64,000 nt of DNA from Stentor coeruleus (GCA_001970955.1 MPUH01000017.1:1-64000); one strand, 5' to 3'; positions 9,532 through 20,199 are shown, numbered from the stretch's first letter. Program-made: numbers and translations. The notes: a model not told the origin generated them from the sequence alone.

Positions 9532-11646
9532 ATTTATAACTGCCAATATGGAAGGGACCTTTTGAGGGGACTTTTATGGTGGATTTTCGCATTTGGTATG
9601 GGAAAAGAATTTTGGGTGTAGGGGTTATTCAGAAGATTTTATTCCTGGGTGAAATGAGTTTTGGATGGGAAATTAGAAAGAATTGGGGAATTTGCAGGGG
9701 AAAGTATTGTGAATTGGGTGATGGGTAGGTTAAGAATTATGTTTTTGGATAAGGCTTTTAATTTGTTTTTAAAGGATGTTTGGAAGGGGTTAGTGAGAGA
9801 TTTTTTTTGAAAAAAAAATACGAGGGTTTTGTGAGGAAAAAGGTTTGGGGAATGTGATGTGGGTGATAATTAGTTTGGGTGAGGAAGGAATTTATGGGTG
9901 GTGGTAGGTTGTGTATTGTNGGAAAAAGGTTTGGGGAATGTGATGTGGGTGATAATTAGTTTGGGTGAGGAAGGAATTTATGGGTGGTGGTAGGTTGTGT
10001 ATTGTAAAGAGGTGTGTAAAGTGGATGAGGATATATTTGACTGAAATATGATTTTTTATAGTAGAGTTTTTATATAAGATTTTTTGTGTTCTTATATGTA
10101 TATGGGAATATTTGAGCTTATATAGCGAATTTTATCTTTAGAACTCAATCAAAATAAACCTAAAAAGATTTTTGTTTAAGTAATTATTATAATGAGAATG
10201 TAAAAACAAAGACCGGTTTTTCAAACTCATCGAATTCCTATCGATAAATTTTTAACTCAGAATCTCCTTGAAAACCTACAATTTTTTATTTTTATCAAGA
10301 TATGCTATACTCTTCTTACCAAAATCCTAGGAATAATTTACAAACACCAGAGATATTTATTATTATATAAGCAATATATAATAATGGATATTTTGCAAAT
10401 CTTGCCTATTAACTAGAATTAATATTTGTTTTTTTAATCAACATAGAGAAATTATGTTTAAAAAAAAGAAAAATTTTACTGTTTTTATGAGTGAATGATA
10501 TAGATATATTATTATTATTTTTCTAAGTTTTATTAACTAGTTAAATAGAGATGATTTTCAGGAAACTCTAAAATCTCAAAGGCCATTGATATTCAAGGTA
10601 ATTAAATTTCCTAAAACTAAAGCATTTCACTCAGAATCTTTTCATCCCAGAAATAAGCCTATTTTCATCAATATAAGAACTTAAATAGTATTCAAGTGTT
10701 AAATATTTATACATTAGGGCTAAATATATAATATAATTACTAGATAATATCAAATTGCAATTTCTTCAATAAAACATGAAGATACTGGACTTAGTATAAT
10801 CTTATGATTCAATACTAATATTCCATCAATTCTAAGATCAGAAAATTTAAAAGTATAGGTTTTATCAATAGCAATAACCACCTCTTGGTCATAATTCTCA
10901 AAAAAATTCAGGTGTTTGGATTTTTAAAGCATTTTAATTCTTTCACAAAGAAATATATTTATTAATGTATTTCCAGGAAAAAGATTTCAGTCAATTTTTG
11001 AGCATTAAATTTTATTTCTCTTAGAATATTTACATCAAAACTAAAATGTTTTTTTGATTCTTTTAATATGAATTTTGAAGCAAAAGAGTAAAATATATTA
11101 TCAAAAATTATTGTCTGAGTTTCAGTTTAAGTAAGACTAGCTTTGTTTTTGCAACTTTATCAAAGTCTTCATAATAAGTTTCGGAATTTCTGTAAAATTA
11201 TAGTAGCCTATTCTATATATCATTACAACTATAAGCAGTAAAAATCATATGATAAAACCTAAGATAAGAATTTCTATATAAAGTGCATGGGAAAAATTTC
11301 CATTACTTCTCTTTATATGCAACAACATTTCTCATCAAGAAGCAAACATCTATTCTTTATCTTCATTACTTTACCCACAAAAAGAGTCATATCGAAAAAA
11401 ATTCAAAATTCAATAAATTCTCTAATACTACACTGATTTACTAACTAAACATTATATTTATCAATAATCAATATATTATCCTAACATCTCAGTTGCAAAA
11501 CAACAAAATCCAAATAATCAAAATTAATTTCAACTACTTCAATTACTTAAAAATCTACCTTTAATTCATTCTTACTTTTAACACCCTATATTTATCATAA
11601 CCTTTACACAAATCCTTTAATCTCTAATATTATCGTTAATTTTTAA
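9532..11646. other. 2.1-kb AT-rich intergenic region with assembly join
   Basis: The region separates the divergent EML and phosphatase genes. The first 450 bp are G+T-rich on the plus strand and the last 250 bp A+C-rich. An N with duplicated flanks lies at 9920. From about 10,020 to 11,400 the DNA is very AT-rich; I see no ORF of note and no tRNA-like B box. Confidence 0.6.
9835..10005. repeat. 85-bp duplicated flanks around an N
   Basis: Bases 9835-9919 recur without change at 9921-10005, separated by the single N at 9920. This is the signature of two contig ends placed side by side without merging their overlap. The true genome probably has one copy. Confidence 0.9.
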
Positions 11647-12564
11647 ATGTCTGTACATAGACTTAAAAAACTTCCATCCTCAGAACCAGTATCTTCATTT
11701 GAAAATCAAGGAGTTCCTCTAAAAACAGCACTTCTAGACACAACCCTCAACCTAAACTCTCCAAAAACCCACAAAACTATTGTATTCCCCCAACAGCAAA
11801 ACACTGAAAAACTAATAACCCGGCTACAAATAGAATGTGAAGGCGAAAAAGCTCATAAACAGCATTTGCTACAAACTTTTAACGCAATGAAATATATAAA
11901 AACCATTAGACCAGCTGACCCATCTCAATTAGAAGCTAAGAAAATCATCTTACCTAAACGTAAAAAAACTAAGAAAACTTTAGTTTTTGATTTAGATGAA
12001 ACTCTTGTACATTGTTGTTCAAACATAAATCAAGCTGATGTAATCATAGATATAAAAATGCCTAATGGAGAATTCATGAAATGTGGCATTAATATAAGAC
12101 CTTATGTACATGAATGTTTATTAGCCGCAAATATAAACTATGAGATTATAATATTCACTGCTTCACATAGATGTTATGCTGATACGGTTTTAGATTATTT
12201 AGATCCTACTCATGAATTAATACATCATAGATTGTATAGAGAAAATTGTATTGTTACTGATAATTTGTATATTAAGGATCTTAGGATTCTTGATAATAGG
12301 AAGATTGAAGATATTGTTATTGTTGATAATGCTGCGTATAGTTTTGCTTATCAGATTGATAATGGTGTACCGATTATTTCGTGGTATAGTGACCCGAATG
12401 ATAAGGAACTTTTTAACTTAATTGAGTATCTTGGGGTGTTGAGTAATTTTAAGGATGTTCGCGTGGCTAATAGGAGGATGTTTCATTTGCACACTTTTTA
12501 CAATGATTATTTGCATGAATTTACAATGGAAAATAAAGAAAATACTGTGATAGTTAGTCAATAA
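11647..12564 (+). CDS. FCP1/SCP-like (NLI-interacting factor) phosphatase
   Basis: The 305-residue protein has a HAD-type phosphatase core of the CTD small phosphatase group. The catalytic DxDxT motif is intact: D115-LDET-119 in TLVFDLDETLVHCC. Downstream are RPYVHECLLAA, IIIFTASHRCYADTVLDYLDP (the conserved Thr/Ser motif II), HHRLYRENC and the motif III/IV block YIKDLRIL...IVIVDNAAYSF...NGVPIISWY, which follow the SCP order closely. The N-terminal 100 residues are polar and probably disordered. Known relatives dephosphorylate phosphoserine in the RNA polymerase II CTD or other proteins. Substrate here is unknown. Single exon. Confidence 0.93.
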   Translation: MSVHRLKKLPSSEPVSSFENQGVPLKTALLDTTLNLNSPKTHKTIVFPQQQNTEKLITRLQIECEGEKAHKQHLLQTFNAMKYIKTIRPADPSQLEAKKIILPKRKKTKKTLVFDLDETLVHCCSNINQADVIIDIKMPNGEFMKCGINIRPYVHECLLAANINYEIIIFTASHRCYADTVLDYLDPTHELIHHRLYRENCIVTDNLYIKDLRILDNRKIEDIVIVDNAAYSFAYQIDNGVPIISWYSDPNDKELFNLIEYLGVLSNFKDVRVANRRMFHLHTFYNDYLHEFTMENKENTVIVSQ

Positions 12565-13077
12565 TAAGTAGAAAAATATGATTTATTTTGTATTCTGAAC
12601 TTATTAAAAAATGATTAAAGTAAATATTTTAACATAATCTAAACTAAATATTTTATTATTTTTTAAATGGTTTTAGTTATATTTTCAGTTTTGATAACTT
12701 TTTGAATTAAAGGAAGGAGTTGGGAAATCTGTGGATCAGGAGACTGCATTATTTAATATAATATTATTTAGTTAATAATAAATTTTGTTATTTAATAGAT
12801 AAAATGCATCATATTAGAAATAAAGTAGAACCTTTTGGGCTTTTCTTCATAAACTTCACTTGATATTGACGCTATGAGCTGTTACCTTCCTTTCGTTTCT
12901 TCTTCTCTTTAGTAATCATCATCCTTAATCATTTATAAAAAAATCACAAAAATCATTAAATATTTTATATATTCCATTATCAATCAATAATATTTTTAAA
13001 TCTCTCTTCTCATTTAAATTCCAAAAATCCTTGTTCTTTCTCCTAAAAATTTTTTTTCACCAAATGTTGTTTAATAA
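12565..13077. other. Spacer before CK2 locus
   Basis: AT-rich spacer of 513 bp between two plus-strand loci. The final 120 bp are A+C/pyrimidine-rich. No gene was recognised. Confidence 0.55.
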
Positions 13078-14139
13078 ATGGCAAGACAAGCGCGATTATA
13101 TTCTAATGTCCTTTCCACCAAAGATCCAGATTACTACAAGTACGAAAGTCTTTCAATCAAGTGGAATCCTACTGAAAACTATGAGATCATAAAAAAAATC
13201 GGTCATGGGAAATATTCTGAAGTATTTAAATATCAACACATTAAACAACCAAAAAATCGTCATCAAAATCCTAAAACCCGTAAAAAAAGAAAAATAAAAA
13301 CGAGAAGTGAAAATTCTTATGAACTTATCCAACGGGATAAACATCATAAAACTTTTAAACACAGTAAAAGACCCAGTTTCAAAAACCCCAGCTTTGATTT
13401 TTGAGTATGTCAATAACACACATTTCCGTACATTATACCCATTATTAACAGATTTTCAAATTAGATATTATATATTTGAATTATTAAAAGCACTTGATTA
13501 TTCATATTCTATAGGTATAATGCATAGAGATGTTAAACCACAAAATGTTATGATTGATCATTCACAAAGACTTTTAAGACTTATTGATTGGGGATTAGCA
13601 GAATTTTACCATCCTTTAACAGAATATAATGTTAGAGTTGCATCACGTTATTTTAAAGGTCCTGAGCTTTTAGTTGATGATGAATTATATTATTATTCAT
13701 TAGATATGTGGAGCCTTTGAGCTATGCTTGCTGGGATTATTTTCCAAAAAGACCCTTTTTTCCATGGTAGAGATAATCAAGACCAATTAGTGAAGATTGC
13801 AAAAGTCATTGGGACACAGGAGTTGTATAAGTATCTAGACAAATATGGACTTGAACTTAGTTCACAGCTTGAAAAAATGGTAGGAAAGCATATACAAAAG
13901 TCTTGGCAAAGGTTTATAACTCCTGAAAATCAACATTTGGTGTTCCAGAAGTTTTAGATTTATTAAGTTTGATGTTGAAATATGATCATCATGAGAGGAT
14001 TTTACCTCATGAAGCTATGAAACATCCTTATTTTGTACCTGTTGTCCAAATTTGGAATGATATTGAAAATAGAAGGCTTCCTTCGAATCCTCAACAGTTG
14101 GAAACTGCAATTATTATTAAAAGTAGATTGAAAGTTTAA
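13078..14139 (+). pseudogene. CSNK2A: Casein kinase II alpha, interrupted
   Basis: The locus reads end to end as CK2 catalytic subunit alpha: MARQARLYSNV, KIGHGKYSEVF (Gly loop), VIKILKP (catalytic Lys), [67 protein letters not shown] and [18 protein letters not shown]. It is, however, interrupted four times. The frame shifts near 13257. A TAA (13295-13297) falls in the basic KKKKIK segment. A TGA (13718-13720) replaces the Gly of DMWSLGCM. The frame shifts back near 13940. None fits a 15/16-nt GT-AG intron, and the two shifts cancel, so the overall length (354 codons) is right. Catalytic residues are intact. It may be a young pseudogene of a duplicated CK2 alpha or a poorly assembled functional gene; the TGA and the neighbouring Cys-to-Ala change favour relaxed selection. 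Confidence 0.8.
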
Positions 14140-14196
14140 TGTTTAGAGAGGTTTTAATATAAAAACTAAATAATTTGTATGAAAATTATTATTTAA

Positions 14197-14805
14197 CTAC
14201 TTAGAAATGAGGTTATTTTTAACTTTTGATTCAACTTGTTGGAATTTTTTCATCTTGAACTCTTTTTTTTCTTCTAATGTTTCGATTTTTTCATTAGCTC
14301 TTGGGCTGTTTTTTGGTTTTAAAGGTTTTGATTGTAAAGTGGATTCATAAGACTTTTTTTTTTCCTCAGCAGCTACATTGCCATACCCATTTCCAACAAC
14401 TTGTTCTATAGGTGTACTGGGTTTATTAGGCACACCAAAGTAATCCCCAGATTGGCTTCTTCCTTTGACTGTATCTCCTTTATGTCTTCTATCTTTGACC
14501 CTAACATCGTTTTGTTTAACAAATTCAGTGACTTGTTTTGAAGTTGTGAGTTTACTATTAAGACTCATTTTGTTGAGTTTTTTAAAATCTTTTTCTGCTT
14601 GTTGTTCATTTGTAGGTTTGTGGACTTGCCAGCTTGAAATAACAGATCCAGCTCCTTCAGGATCTTTTTTCAATTTGCTTCCATATGAAAACCCTTCTGT
14701 AGGTAAGTCTCGAATACACTTTTTTGCCCTACCCACATCATCTTTTACGAGTAAAATGTTCTTCGAGTTCTGCAGTTTTTGATAAAACGGATGATCAGTG
14801 TCCAT
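14197..14805 (-). CDS. CFAP77: CFAP77-like axonemal doublet protein
   Basis: The 202-residue basic protein resembles CFAP77, a microtubule inner protein of the B-tubule of axonemal doublets. The matching order is: N-terminal ILLVKDDVGRAKKCIRDLP, then FSYGSKLKKDPEGAGSVISSW (animal form: FNYGL...GVPEAIGHWNVFKQ), HKPTNEQQAEKDFKKLNKMS, KQNDVRVKDRR and the SGDYFGVPNKPSTPIEQVV block that parallels MTFGIRSRPSTPF. The C-terminal 60 residues are Lys/Glu-rich and probably helical. It lies tail to tail with the damaged CK2 gene. The identification rests on remembered alignment of short motifs, so it is good but not certain. Confidence 0.68.
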   Translation of the reverse strand: MDTDHPFYQKLQNSKNILLVKDDVGRAKKCIRDLPTEGFSYGSKLKKDPEGAGSVISSWQVHKPTNEQQAEKDFKKLNKMSLNSKLTTSKQVTEFVKQNDVRVKDRRHKGDTVKGRSQSGDYFGVPNKPSTPIEQVVGNGYGNVAAEEKKKSYESTLQSKPLKPKNSPRANEKIETLEEKKEFKMKKFQQVESKVKNNLISK

Positions 14806-15227
14806 AACTGTAATATTTCTAATGGATTAGTATATGAAAAAGTTTATTTAAAAGTGAATTTTTTTAAGAGAAGACGTTAAGGATATTTAAGATTATATAA
14901 TAATATATTAATTAGATAATAGATTTGTTAAGTAAATATATATTTCTTGTGATGTTTGAATTTAAAAAGACTCTTGAAACATAATTCAATTAAGTGTCAA
15001 TAAGAAATTATATATCATTAACACTTTATCATGAATTTATATCAACAATAAGCTATAAATACAAAATATTAAATATAATTATTTTTTATGTTTTATTATA
15101 AAACTAACTAAAAAGAGTAATATATCCTTATCCTAGATTCAAAACTAGAAACACCTAAATCTGATTCATAACAACCTATTTTCTATTTATCTAACAAATT
15201 TCGACTGATGAAAGTTAATTACTCAAA
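14806..15227. other. AT-rich spacer
   Basis: About 420 bp of very AT-rich DNA between the CFAP77 start and the ZIP transporter stop. Nothing was recognised. Confidence 0.55.
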
Positions 15228-16353
15228 TTATTCTAATTCTTCAATCAAAATCATCATGCCCACCCCAACACAAAAGAAAATCACTTCCCAAATCACAGTT
15301 CTTTTGCTATATGGTCTCATTGAAGAAAGCATAGAAACCAATGAAACATATAAGAAATTGCCAACAACAACAGGCAAAATTATACTTGTAACAGCTTCAT
15401 TAGTCCCATAATTAACTACAACAAGTCCTCCTATCATTGACCCAATTCCAGTTGCTAAGTTCATATAAAGACTACTTTCAAGACTTATACCAAATTTCAA
15501 AAATGCAATAAAGTCTCCAACTTCATGGGCGATTTCATGAAAAAAAATTGCGATTGTTGTTGATATACCAAGTGCTGGGTTTATTGAATAACTTGCACCA
15601 ATTGCCATACCATCAGTTATATTGTGAAGAAGATCTGCTAAGAGTAATAAAAAAGCACTTTCTTTGTGTTTATGTTCATGAATTTCTTTTTTAGGTTCTT
15701 CTTGTCTTTTTCGTTTAGGATTTTTTCCTTCACTTTTTTTCTCCTCAGGTTGATGAACTTCGTGTGAATGGTTGTGAGCAAGAATTCTGTCTAATATATA
15801 AAAGACTAATATTCCAGCTAATATGAGCAAGCCTGTCTAATATATAAAAGACTAATATTCCAGCTAATATGAGCAAGCTTGAGTTTCTTGAACTAGATAT
15901 GCTTGGGAGTAAATGCAAAAACACATCACCCAAAAGAGCCCCACAAGCAAAACTAGTTAATGTGTTCAAAACTTCGTCAGTAAGCAAATTAGCTTTTTTA
16001 ATAGTCCAGATAAACATAAAAATCATAAGACTCGCTGATGTTGTAATTAATGAAGACACAGTTGTGGCGGCAAGTGGTCCATTTATAGCAACAACTTCAT
16101 TTAATGCTTTAAAATAACCCTTAAGCCAAGTTCCTTCAGTTTTTATTCCAACATCTTCATGATTATGCCCATAAACCGACCCTTTATCATCTTTTCCTTT
16201 AAAATCTCCATGATTGTGACCATTACCATCATTACCATGTTCATGTTCTAAATGATTATCATGATTATGCTGATGACCACCTTCTTTTCCATGCTTATGC
16301 CCTGCATGAGCGTAAGCGAATGTTAGTAAACCTAATAAAAGGATATATTTCAT
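15228..16353 (-). CDS. SLC39A7: ZIP-family zinc transporter (SLC39A7/KE4-like)
   Basis: This is a LIV-1/KE4-type zinc importer that moves zinc out of the secretory pathway into the cytosol. I start it at 16353 (MKYILLLGLLTFAYA, a signal peptide); an ATG at 16368 is possible. His-rich runs (HKHGKEGGHQHNH, EHEHGNDGNGHNHGD) precede the first TM helices. A second His-rich cytosolic loop (HNHSHEVHQ, EHKHKE) leads to the signature helices HNITDGMAIGASY (TM4) and FFHEIAHEVGDFIAF (TM5, with the HExxH-like motif of the LZT subgroup). A 46-bp tandem duplication (15788-15879) breaks the frame within ILAGILVFYILDR; with one copy removed the gene is exactly 360 codons, so the break is probably an assembly error. 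Starts divergently, under 60 bp from the next gene. Confidence 0.9.
15788..15879. repeat. 46-bp tandem duplication inside ZIP gene
   Basis: The unit beginning TGTCTAATATATAAAAGAC starts at 15788 and again at 15834. The period of 46 is not a multiple of three and destroys an otherwise perfect reading frame. It resembles the unmerged overlaps found around N bases. Confidence 0.9.
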
Positions 16354-16410
16354 TATATACTTGTACATCAAAAGCTAAAAAGCTAATGGTACAATTGTAA
16401 AAAAAAAAAT
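16354..16410. promoter_or_regulatory. Very short bidirectional promoter region
   Basis: At most 57 bp (42 bp if the upstream ATG at 16368 is used) separate the divergent starts of the ZIP transporter and the unknown gene to its right. TATATAATG on the minus strand touches the ZIP start, and a poly-A run precedes the plus-strand ATG. Both core promoters must lie here or inside the genes. Confidence 0.6.
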
Positions 16411-17469
16411 ATGCTTACGTGGACAAAGGATGTATGTCGTAACATGTATAAGTTATCTAAAAGTATAACACAAGTGGAAAAAGCTGAATTTACACACAAA
16501 GAAAATAAGCTAATAGTCCTTGCTGCACCTTACGATATCATAACTTTTGAAAATGTTTATCAAGAACCTTTACTTAAACTTCTTATTGATATCCCAAAAA
16601 ACTTAGTATGTATTCAGCATAATCCAATAAAAACCATGCTTCGATTCCGTCATACAAATTCAACGTTAAATGAAAACAATCCTCAACTCTCTAAAGAAAA
16701 TCATGTGTATGAATTTTCTTGTGTACAAGATTGGCAAGAGTGTAGAGCAACATTACCTTTGCATCAATATCATAAAGAAAAAACAAATGATACTGAGGTT
16801 TTAATCAGAAATATGCATAGTAATATTATAGGAAAAGATATATCGAAATTCCCTTTTATAGACAATTCATTAGTTATAGCTATGCTTAAAGATAGTAATC
16901 CTGTACTTGTAGATATTCCTGAACCTTTATTTAGACAGAATTTAGGCAATAGTATTTCTCTTGGGGATATAAAAATGATATATGATTCTGTTGTTTCTAA
17001 TTTAAAAGAACGTAATATGCCAGAGAGTAAAAATTATATTACAGGAAATGAATTGGCTCATGAAATGTTCCCTGAGATTTTTCAAAAACAACGTGATTTG
17101 TTTACTATGAGTTTTCTTAAGTTATTAGCGGATAATCATAATATTACAGCTGTTGTTAGTGCTCCAACTTTTGTTGCTATGCAGAGTTATTGGGATGAAA
17201 TATTGAATTTTTCTGATTATAATAAAGTTTTGGATAGAAAATTTGAAGAATCTGAGGAGAGTGTGCTGGAAAAACAGGCGATTTTAGATGTGGTCATGAA
17301 TTCTAAATGCTGGAATGAGAGGTTTATGGCGAATAGGTTTTGCTATATTGATAAGTTAGTGAATATTGATGAAGAAAGGAAGAAGAAAATGGTTGAGGTA
17401 TTTTTGAGGTATTATAAGGAATATAATGCAGAGATGGAGAAACTTATGGAGCCGATTTTTAACGAATAA
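16411..17469 (+). CDS. Protein of unknown function, 352 aa
   Basis: The uninterrupted 352-codon frame begins MLTWTKDVCRNMYKLSK. I do not recognise a family. The N-terminus is short, basic and hydroxylated (possible mitochondrial presequence), followed by strand-rich sequence (NKLIVLAAPYDIITF), a central mixed region with SLVIAMLKDSNPVLVDIPEP, then a long helical C-terminal half with conserved-looking aromatic clusters (CWNERFMANRFCYIDKLVNIDEERKKKMVEVFLRYY). No membrane segment and no low-complexity tract. The sequence, composition and codon use are like neighbouring genes, so I am confident it is expressed. A weak likeness to TraB/erythromycin-esterase-type mitochondrial proteins crossed my mind but is not supported by a motif. 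Confidence 0.75.
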   Translation: MLTWTKDVCRNMYKLSKSITQVEKAEFTHKENKLIVLAAPYDIITFENVYQEPLLKLLIDIPKNLVCIQHNPIKTMLRFRHTNSTLNENNPQLSKENHVYEFSCVQDWQECRATLPLHQYHKEKTNDTEVLIRNMHSNIIGKDISKFPFIDNSLVIAMLKDSNPVLVDIPEPLFRQNLGNSISLGDIKMIYDSVVSNLKERNMPESKNYITGNELAHEMFPEIFQKQRDLFTMSFLKLLADNHNITAVVSAPTFVAMQSYWDEILNFSDYNKVLDRKFEESEESVLEKQAILDVVMNSKCWNERFMANRFCYIDKLVNIDEERKKKMVEVFLRYYKEYNAEMEKLMEPIFNE

Positions 17470-17865
17470 AGTAATGAGATTTGTTGATTTGGTTTTGGAG
17501 TTAGGATTTTTTATGTAGGTGTTTTTCTAGTAGTTTTTGGAGAATTGAGTTTTTTAGATATGATAAGAGTTTTTATTGATATATTTAAAAGTAACCAAAT
17601 TTCAAAGAAATTGTATAGCCCTCAAAGAATTAGATTTTAGAAGTAGCATAATTGATACCAAACTTCTTTCCTTATAATACCAATAACAATATAAATACTC
17701 ATGAAAAAAAAAATACTTAAGCCATAGCCTAAATCTAAAACCTATATCAAAATTCAATCATCCAACAAAGCCACATAATCTTCCCAACCTAGCAAATAAC
17801 CATCTAATTCAATAATCATTCCTCCCATAAAAATAAAAAAAATCCATTATCTAAATAAAAGGCAA
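17470..17865. other. Spacer upstream of DPH5
   Basis: The first 100 bp are G+T-rich (3' flank of the upstream gene) and the last 120 bp A+C-rich (5' flank of DPH5). No gene or RNA was recognised. Confidence 0.55.
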
Positions 17866-18687
17866 ATGGTGTTATACTTCATCGGTCTCGGTCTCGGAGA
17901 CGAGAAAGACATAACCGTCAAAGGCCTCGAAGCAGTGAAAAGATGTAAAAAAGTCTATCTCGAAAGTTACACATCCATCCTAACAACCAACAAATCAAAA
18001 CTCGAATCCCTCTACGGCAAAGAAGTCATCGAAGCCGATAGGATTTTCGTTGAATCAGGTTGTGAAGGTATGCTTACAGAAGCCATAAACGACGAAATCG
18101 CTTTTCTTGTAGTCGGTGACCCATTTTGCGCAACAACTCATGCAGACTTATTCCTTAGAGCAAATGAATTAGGTGTTCAAGTCCAAACAATTCACAATGC
18201 TTCAATTTTTACAGCAGTTGGTTTAACAGGTCTTCAATTATACAAATTCGGTGAAACTGTTTCTATACCTTTTTTTACAGAAAATTGGCGTCCATATTCT
18301 TTCTATGATAAAATCAATAGGAATCTTGAAAAAAAATTACATACTTTAGTCCTTTTAGATATAAAAGTTAAAGAACAATCAGAAGAAGATTTAATTAGAG
18401 GAAGAATGATTTTTCAGCCACCAAGGTTTATGAATGTTAGTCAAGCTTGTCAACAGTTGTTGGAAGCTGAGGATAATTTAAAACATGGGTCGATTACACC
18501 TGAAACTTTAGTTTTTGGGGTTTTAAGAGTTGGTGCACCGGATCAGAAAATTGTTGTGAGGTCGATTAGACAGTTTTCACAGAGTGAGGATCTTGGTGGA
18601 CCTTTGCATAGTATGGTGATTCCTGGAGAAGTTGATGAGATTGAAAGACTTATGATGGGCTATCATCAGGCTAGAAGTGAAATGTAG
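17866..18687 (+). CDS. DPH5: Diphthine methyl ester synthase
   Basis: The 273-residue protein is DPH5, the S-adenosylmethionine-dependent methyltransferase that methylates the modified histidine of elongation factor 2 on the way to diphthamide. The N-terminal VLYFIGLGLGDEKDITVKGLEAV, the block YLESYTSIL, the SAM-site motif VVGDPFCATTHADL, the NASIFTAVGLTGLQLYKFGETVSIPFFTENWRP stretch and the HTLVLLDIKVKE segment follow the family in order. Length equals the eukaryotic norm (about 285). Single exon with normal start context. EF2 itself is not in the window. Confidence 0.96.
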   Translation: MVLYFIGLGLGDEKDITVKGLEAVKRCKKVYLESYTSILTTNKSKLESLYGKEVIEADRIFVESGCEGMLTEAINDEIAFLVVGDPFCATTHADLFLRANELGVQVQTIHNASIFTAVGLTGLQLYKFGETVSIPFFTENWRPYSFYDKINRNLEKKLHTLVLLDIKVKEQSEEDLIRGRMIFQPPRFMNVSQACQQLLEAEDNLKHGSITPETLVFGVLRVGAPDQKIVVRSIRQFSQSEDLGGPLHSMVIPGEVDEIERLMMGYHQARSEM

Positions 18688-18912
18688 TTTAAGTTAGATG
18701 GGAATAATTATAGGAATGTTGGTGAAGAAGATAAGAATAAAGGGAAGAAATTATAGTTTTATATAAAAATAATATGATTTTGTATGTTAAGGATATTAAG
18801 GTTTAGAGGTATGAATATTATACTAATTTAATATAGGATATATGAGTATTTTTGCATATAAAAATTAATAAATTCCATGCTGTTATCAACTAACTCCTCT
18901 ATTTAGTACATA

Positions 18913-20199
18913 TTATTCTTGGTCAACTGTTTCTTTCAAACATTCAGCTAAATCACTTTCCATTGTTGTAATATTTTCTCTATTTAAAAGAAGTTCCTCT
19001 TCTTCTATCACTTGTGTAACTTTATTAAACTCTTGCTTATTAGCATAGGCATTATCAAAACACTCTCTATATCTTGTATACAAATCACAAGAAGCAGTTG
19101 TATTTGAACATATAAATATTTCTCTAATATAATGAGTCATATCCCATTGTTCAACAATTGGAGGGATTACATTAAAATATCCACACTTAAATCCTGTTGG
19201 ACACCAGTCAATAAATTCTACAATTTTTTTATATTTTATACTGCTTAAAATCGATGATATATATCTGATACTTATATCACCTCTAAAATACATTGAAGAT
19301 GAGAAATACTTATTATTATAAACATCAGCATCAATTGTAAAATATTGTTTGGCAAATGAACCTTCGATGATATCTAATATACTATATTCTATAGATAAAG
19401 AATGGTTTATTGGTAAAAAAGGATAAAACGATGAAAACAATAAGTTTATTGTTGGGTAAGGGATAAGTGATGATGAAAGTTCTTGAAGGCTTATATTTAA
19501 TTGTGATTGAGTTCTGATTGGTAAGGTTAATGCTGATATATATAAAGCTATGATTTGATTAAGATTTCTATACTTAGGTTCAATAACATTTAAATAACTT
19601 TTGCTTATTCTTTTCAGCTGACTATTCTCAAACGCTAAAGAAAATGAAGCATCATTTATTAAATTGCTCATACATAACATTGTACTATATGCCTGTAATC
19701 CTTCTGGGTTTTCAGGATAAACAGTTACTGCTGCTCTAATATTCTTACTATATTCATCTTCTAACATCTTAATAATCTTAGATGAAATTGATAAACCCGA
19801 GTTTCCAGCTAATGAATAATACAACATAAATCCATCAATTTTATCACAATTTTCTACAGATTTTCTTATTATCTCACTTCCTTTATCTAAAATATAATTA
19901 TCAGTCATTTTGTCTATTTGATTAGTCATTAGGTTTCCACATATAAAATTTTCCTTATCATAAAAACTATTTGTAGGGATTTTATCTAAGAGTTTAACAT
20001 CAGAATCTAAAAATATTGCCCTAGGTAAATATCTTGAACTTGAAGTTTCAGAAAAAAAGCTTAAGTGGAAATTGTCTTGAGGTTGGGTTTTAATTATCCC
20101 TAAATTATCTATATTATGTTCTTTAGAAAATAGATCCCATATTGAAGTCCCGATATCAGTACCAGCTTGTCCTAAGTGTAAAGATATTATCTCATTCAT
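18913..20199 (-). CDS. Highly divergent alpha-tubulin-like protein
   Basis: I start this 428-residue protein at the ATG at 20199, giving MNEIISLHLGQAGTDIGTSIW (alpha-tubulin: MREVISINIGQAG). Alpha type is shown by YFRGDIS, the block FIDWCPTGFKCGYF and SNTTASC. The catalytic T7-region Glu is present in LQELSSSLIPYP (usual DLTEFQTNLVPYP). The GTP-binding T4 signature GGGTGSG is degraded to AGNSGLS. The K40 acetylation loop and the C-terminal acidic tail with terminal Tyr are missing; the protein ends KETVDQE. Length is near the family's 450. It may be a specialised tubulin that binds nucleotide poorly or sits as a fixed element in a basal-body or cortical structure; function is inferred only. 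The reading frame is intact over its full length. Confidence 0.85.
   Translation of the reverse strand: MNEIISLHLGQAGTDIGTSIWDLFSKEHNIDNLGIIKTQPQDNFHLSFFSETSSSRYLPRAIFLDSDVKLLDKIPTNSFYDKENFICGNLMTNQIDKMTDNYILDKGSEIIRKSVENCDKIDGFMLYYSLAGNSGLSISSKIIKMLEDEYSKNIRAAVTVYPENPEGLQAYSTMLCMSNLINDASFSLAFENSQLKRISKSYLNVIEPKYRNLNQIIALYISALTLPIRTQSQLNISLQELSSSLIPYPTINLLFSSFYPFLPINHSLSIEYSILDIIEGSFAKQYFTIDADVYNNKYFSSSMYFRGDISIRYISSILSSIKYKKIVEFIDWCPTGFKCGYFNVIPPIVEQWDMTHYIREIFICSNTTASCDLYTRYRECFDNAYANKQEFNKVTQVIEEEELLLNRENITTMESDLAECLKETVDQE

Noticed and set aside
13718-13720. TGA read as Trp (Blepharisma-type code)
   Set aside because: Trp is TGG throughout, TGA ends several genes cleanly (25454, 38130, 54343), and the CK2 position is Gly in relatives, not Trp.
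13257-13940. CK2 interruptions as tiny introns
   Set aside because: No GT...AG of 15 or 16 nt with the conserved A lies at either frame shift or stop.
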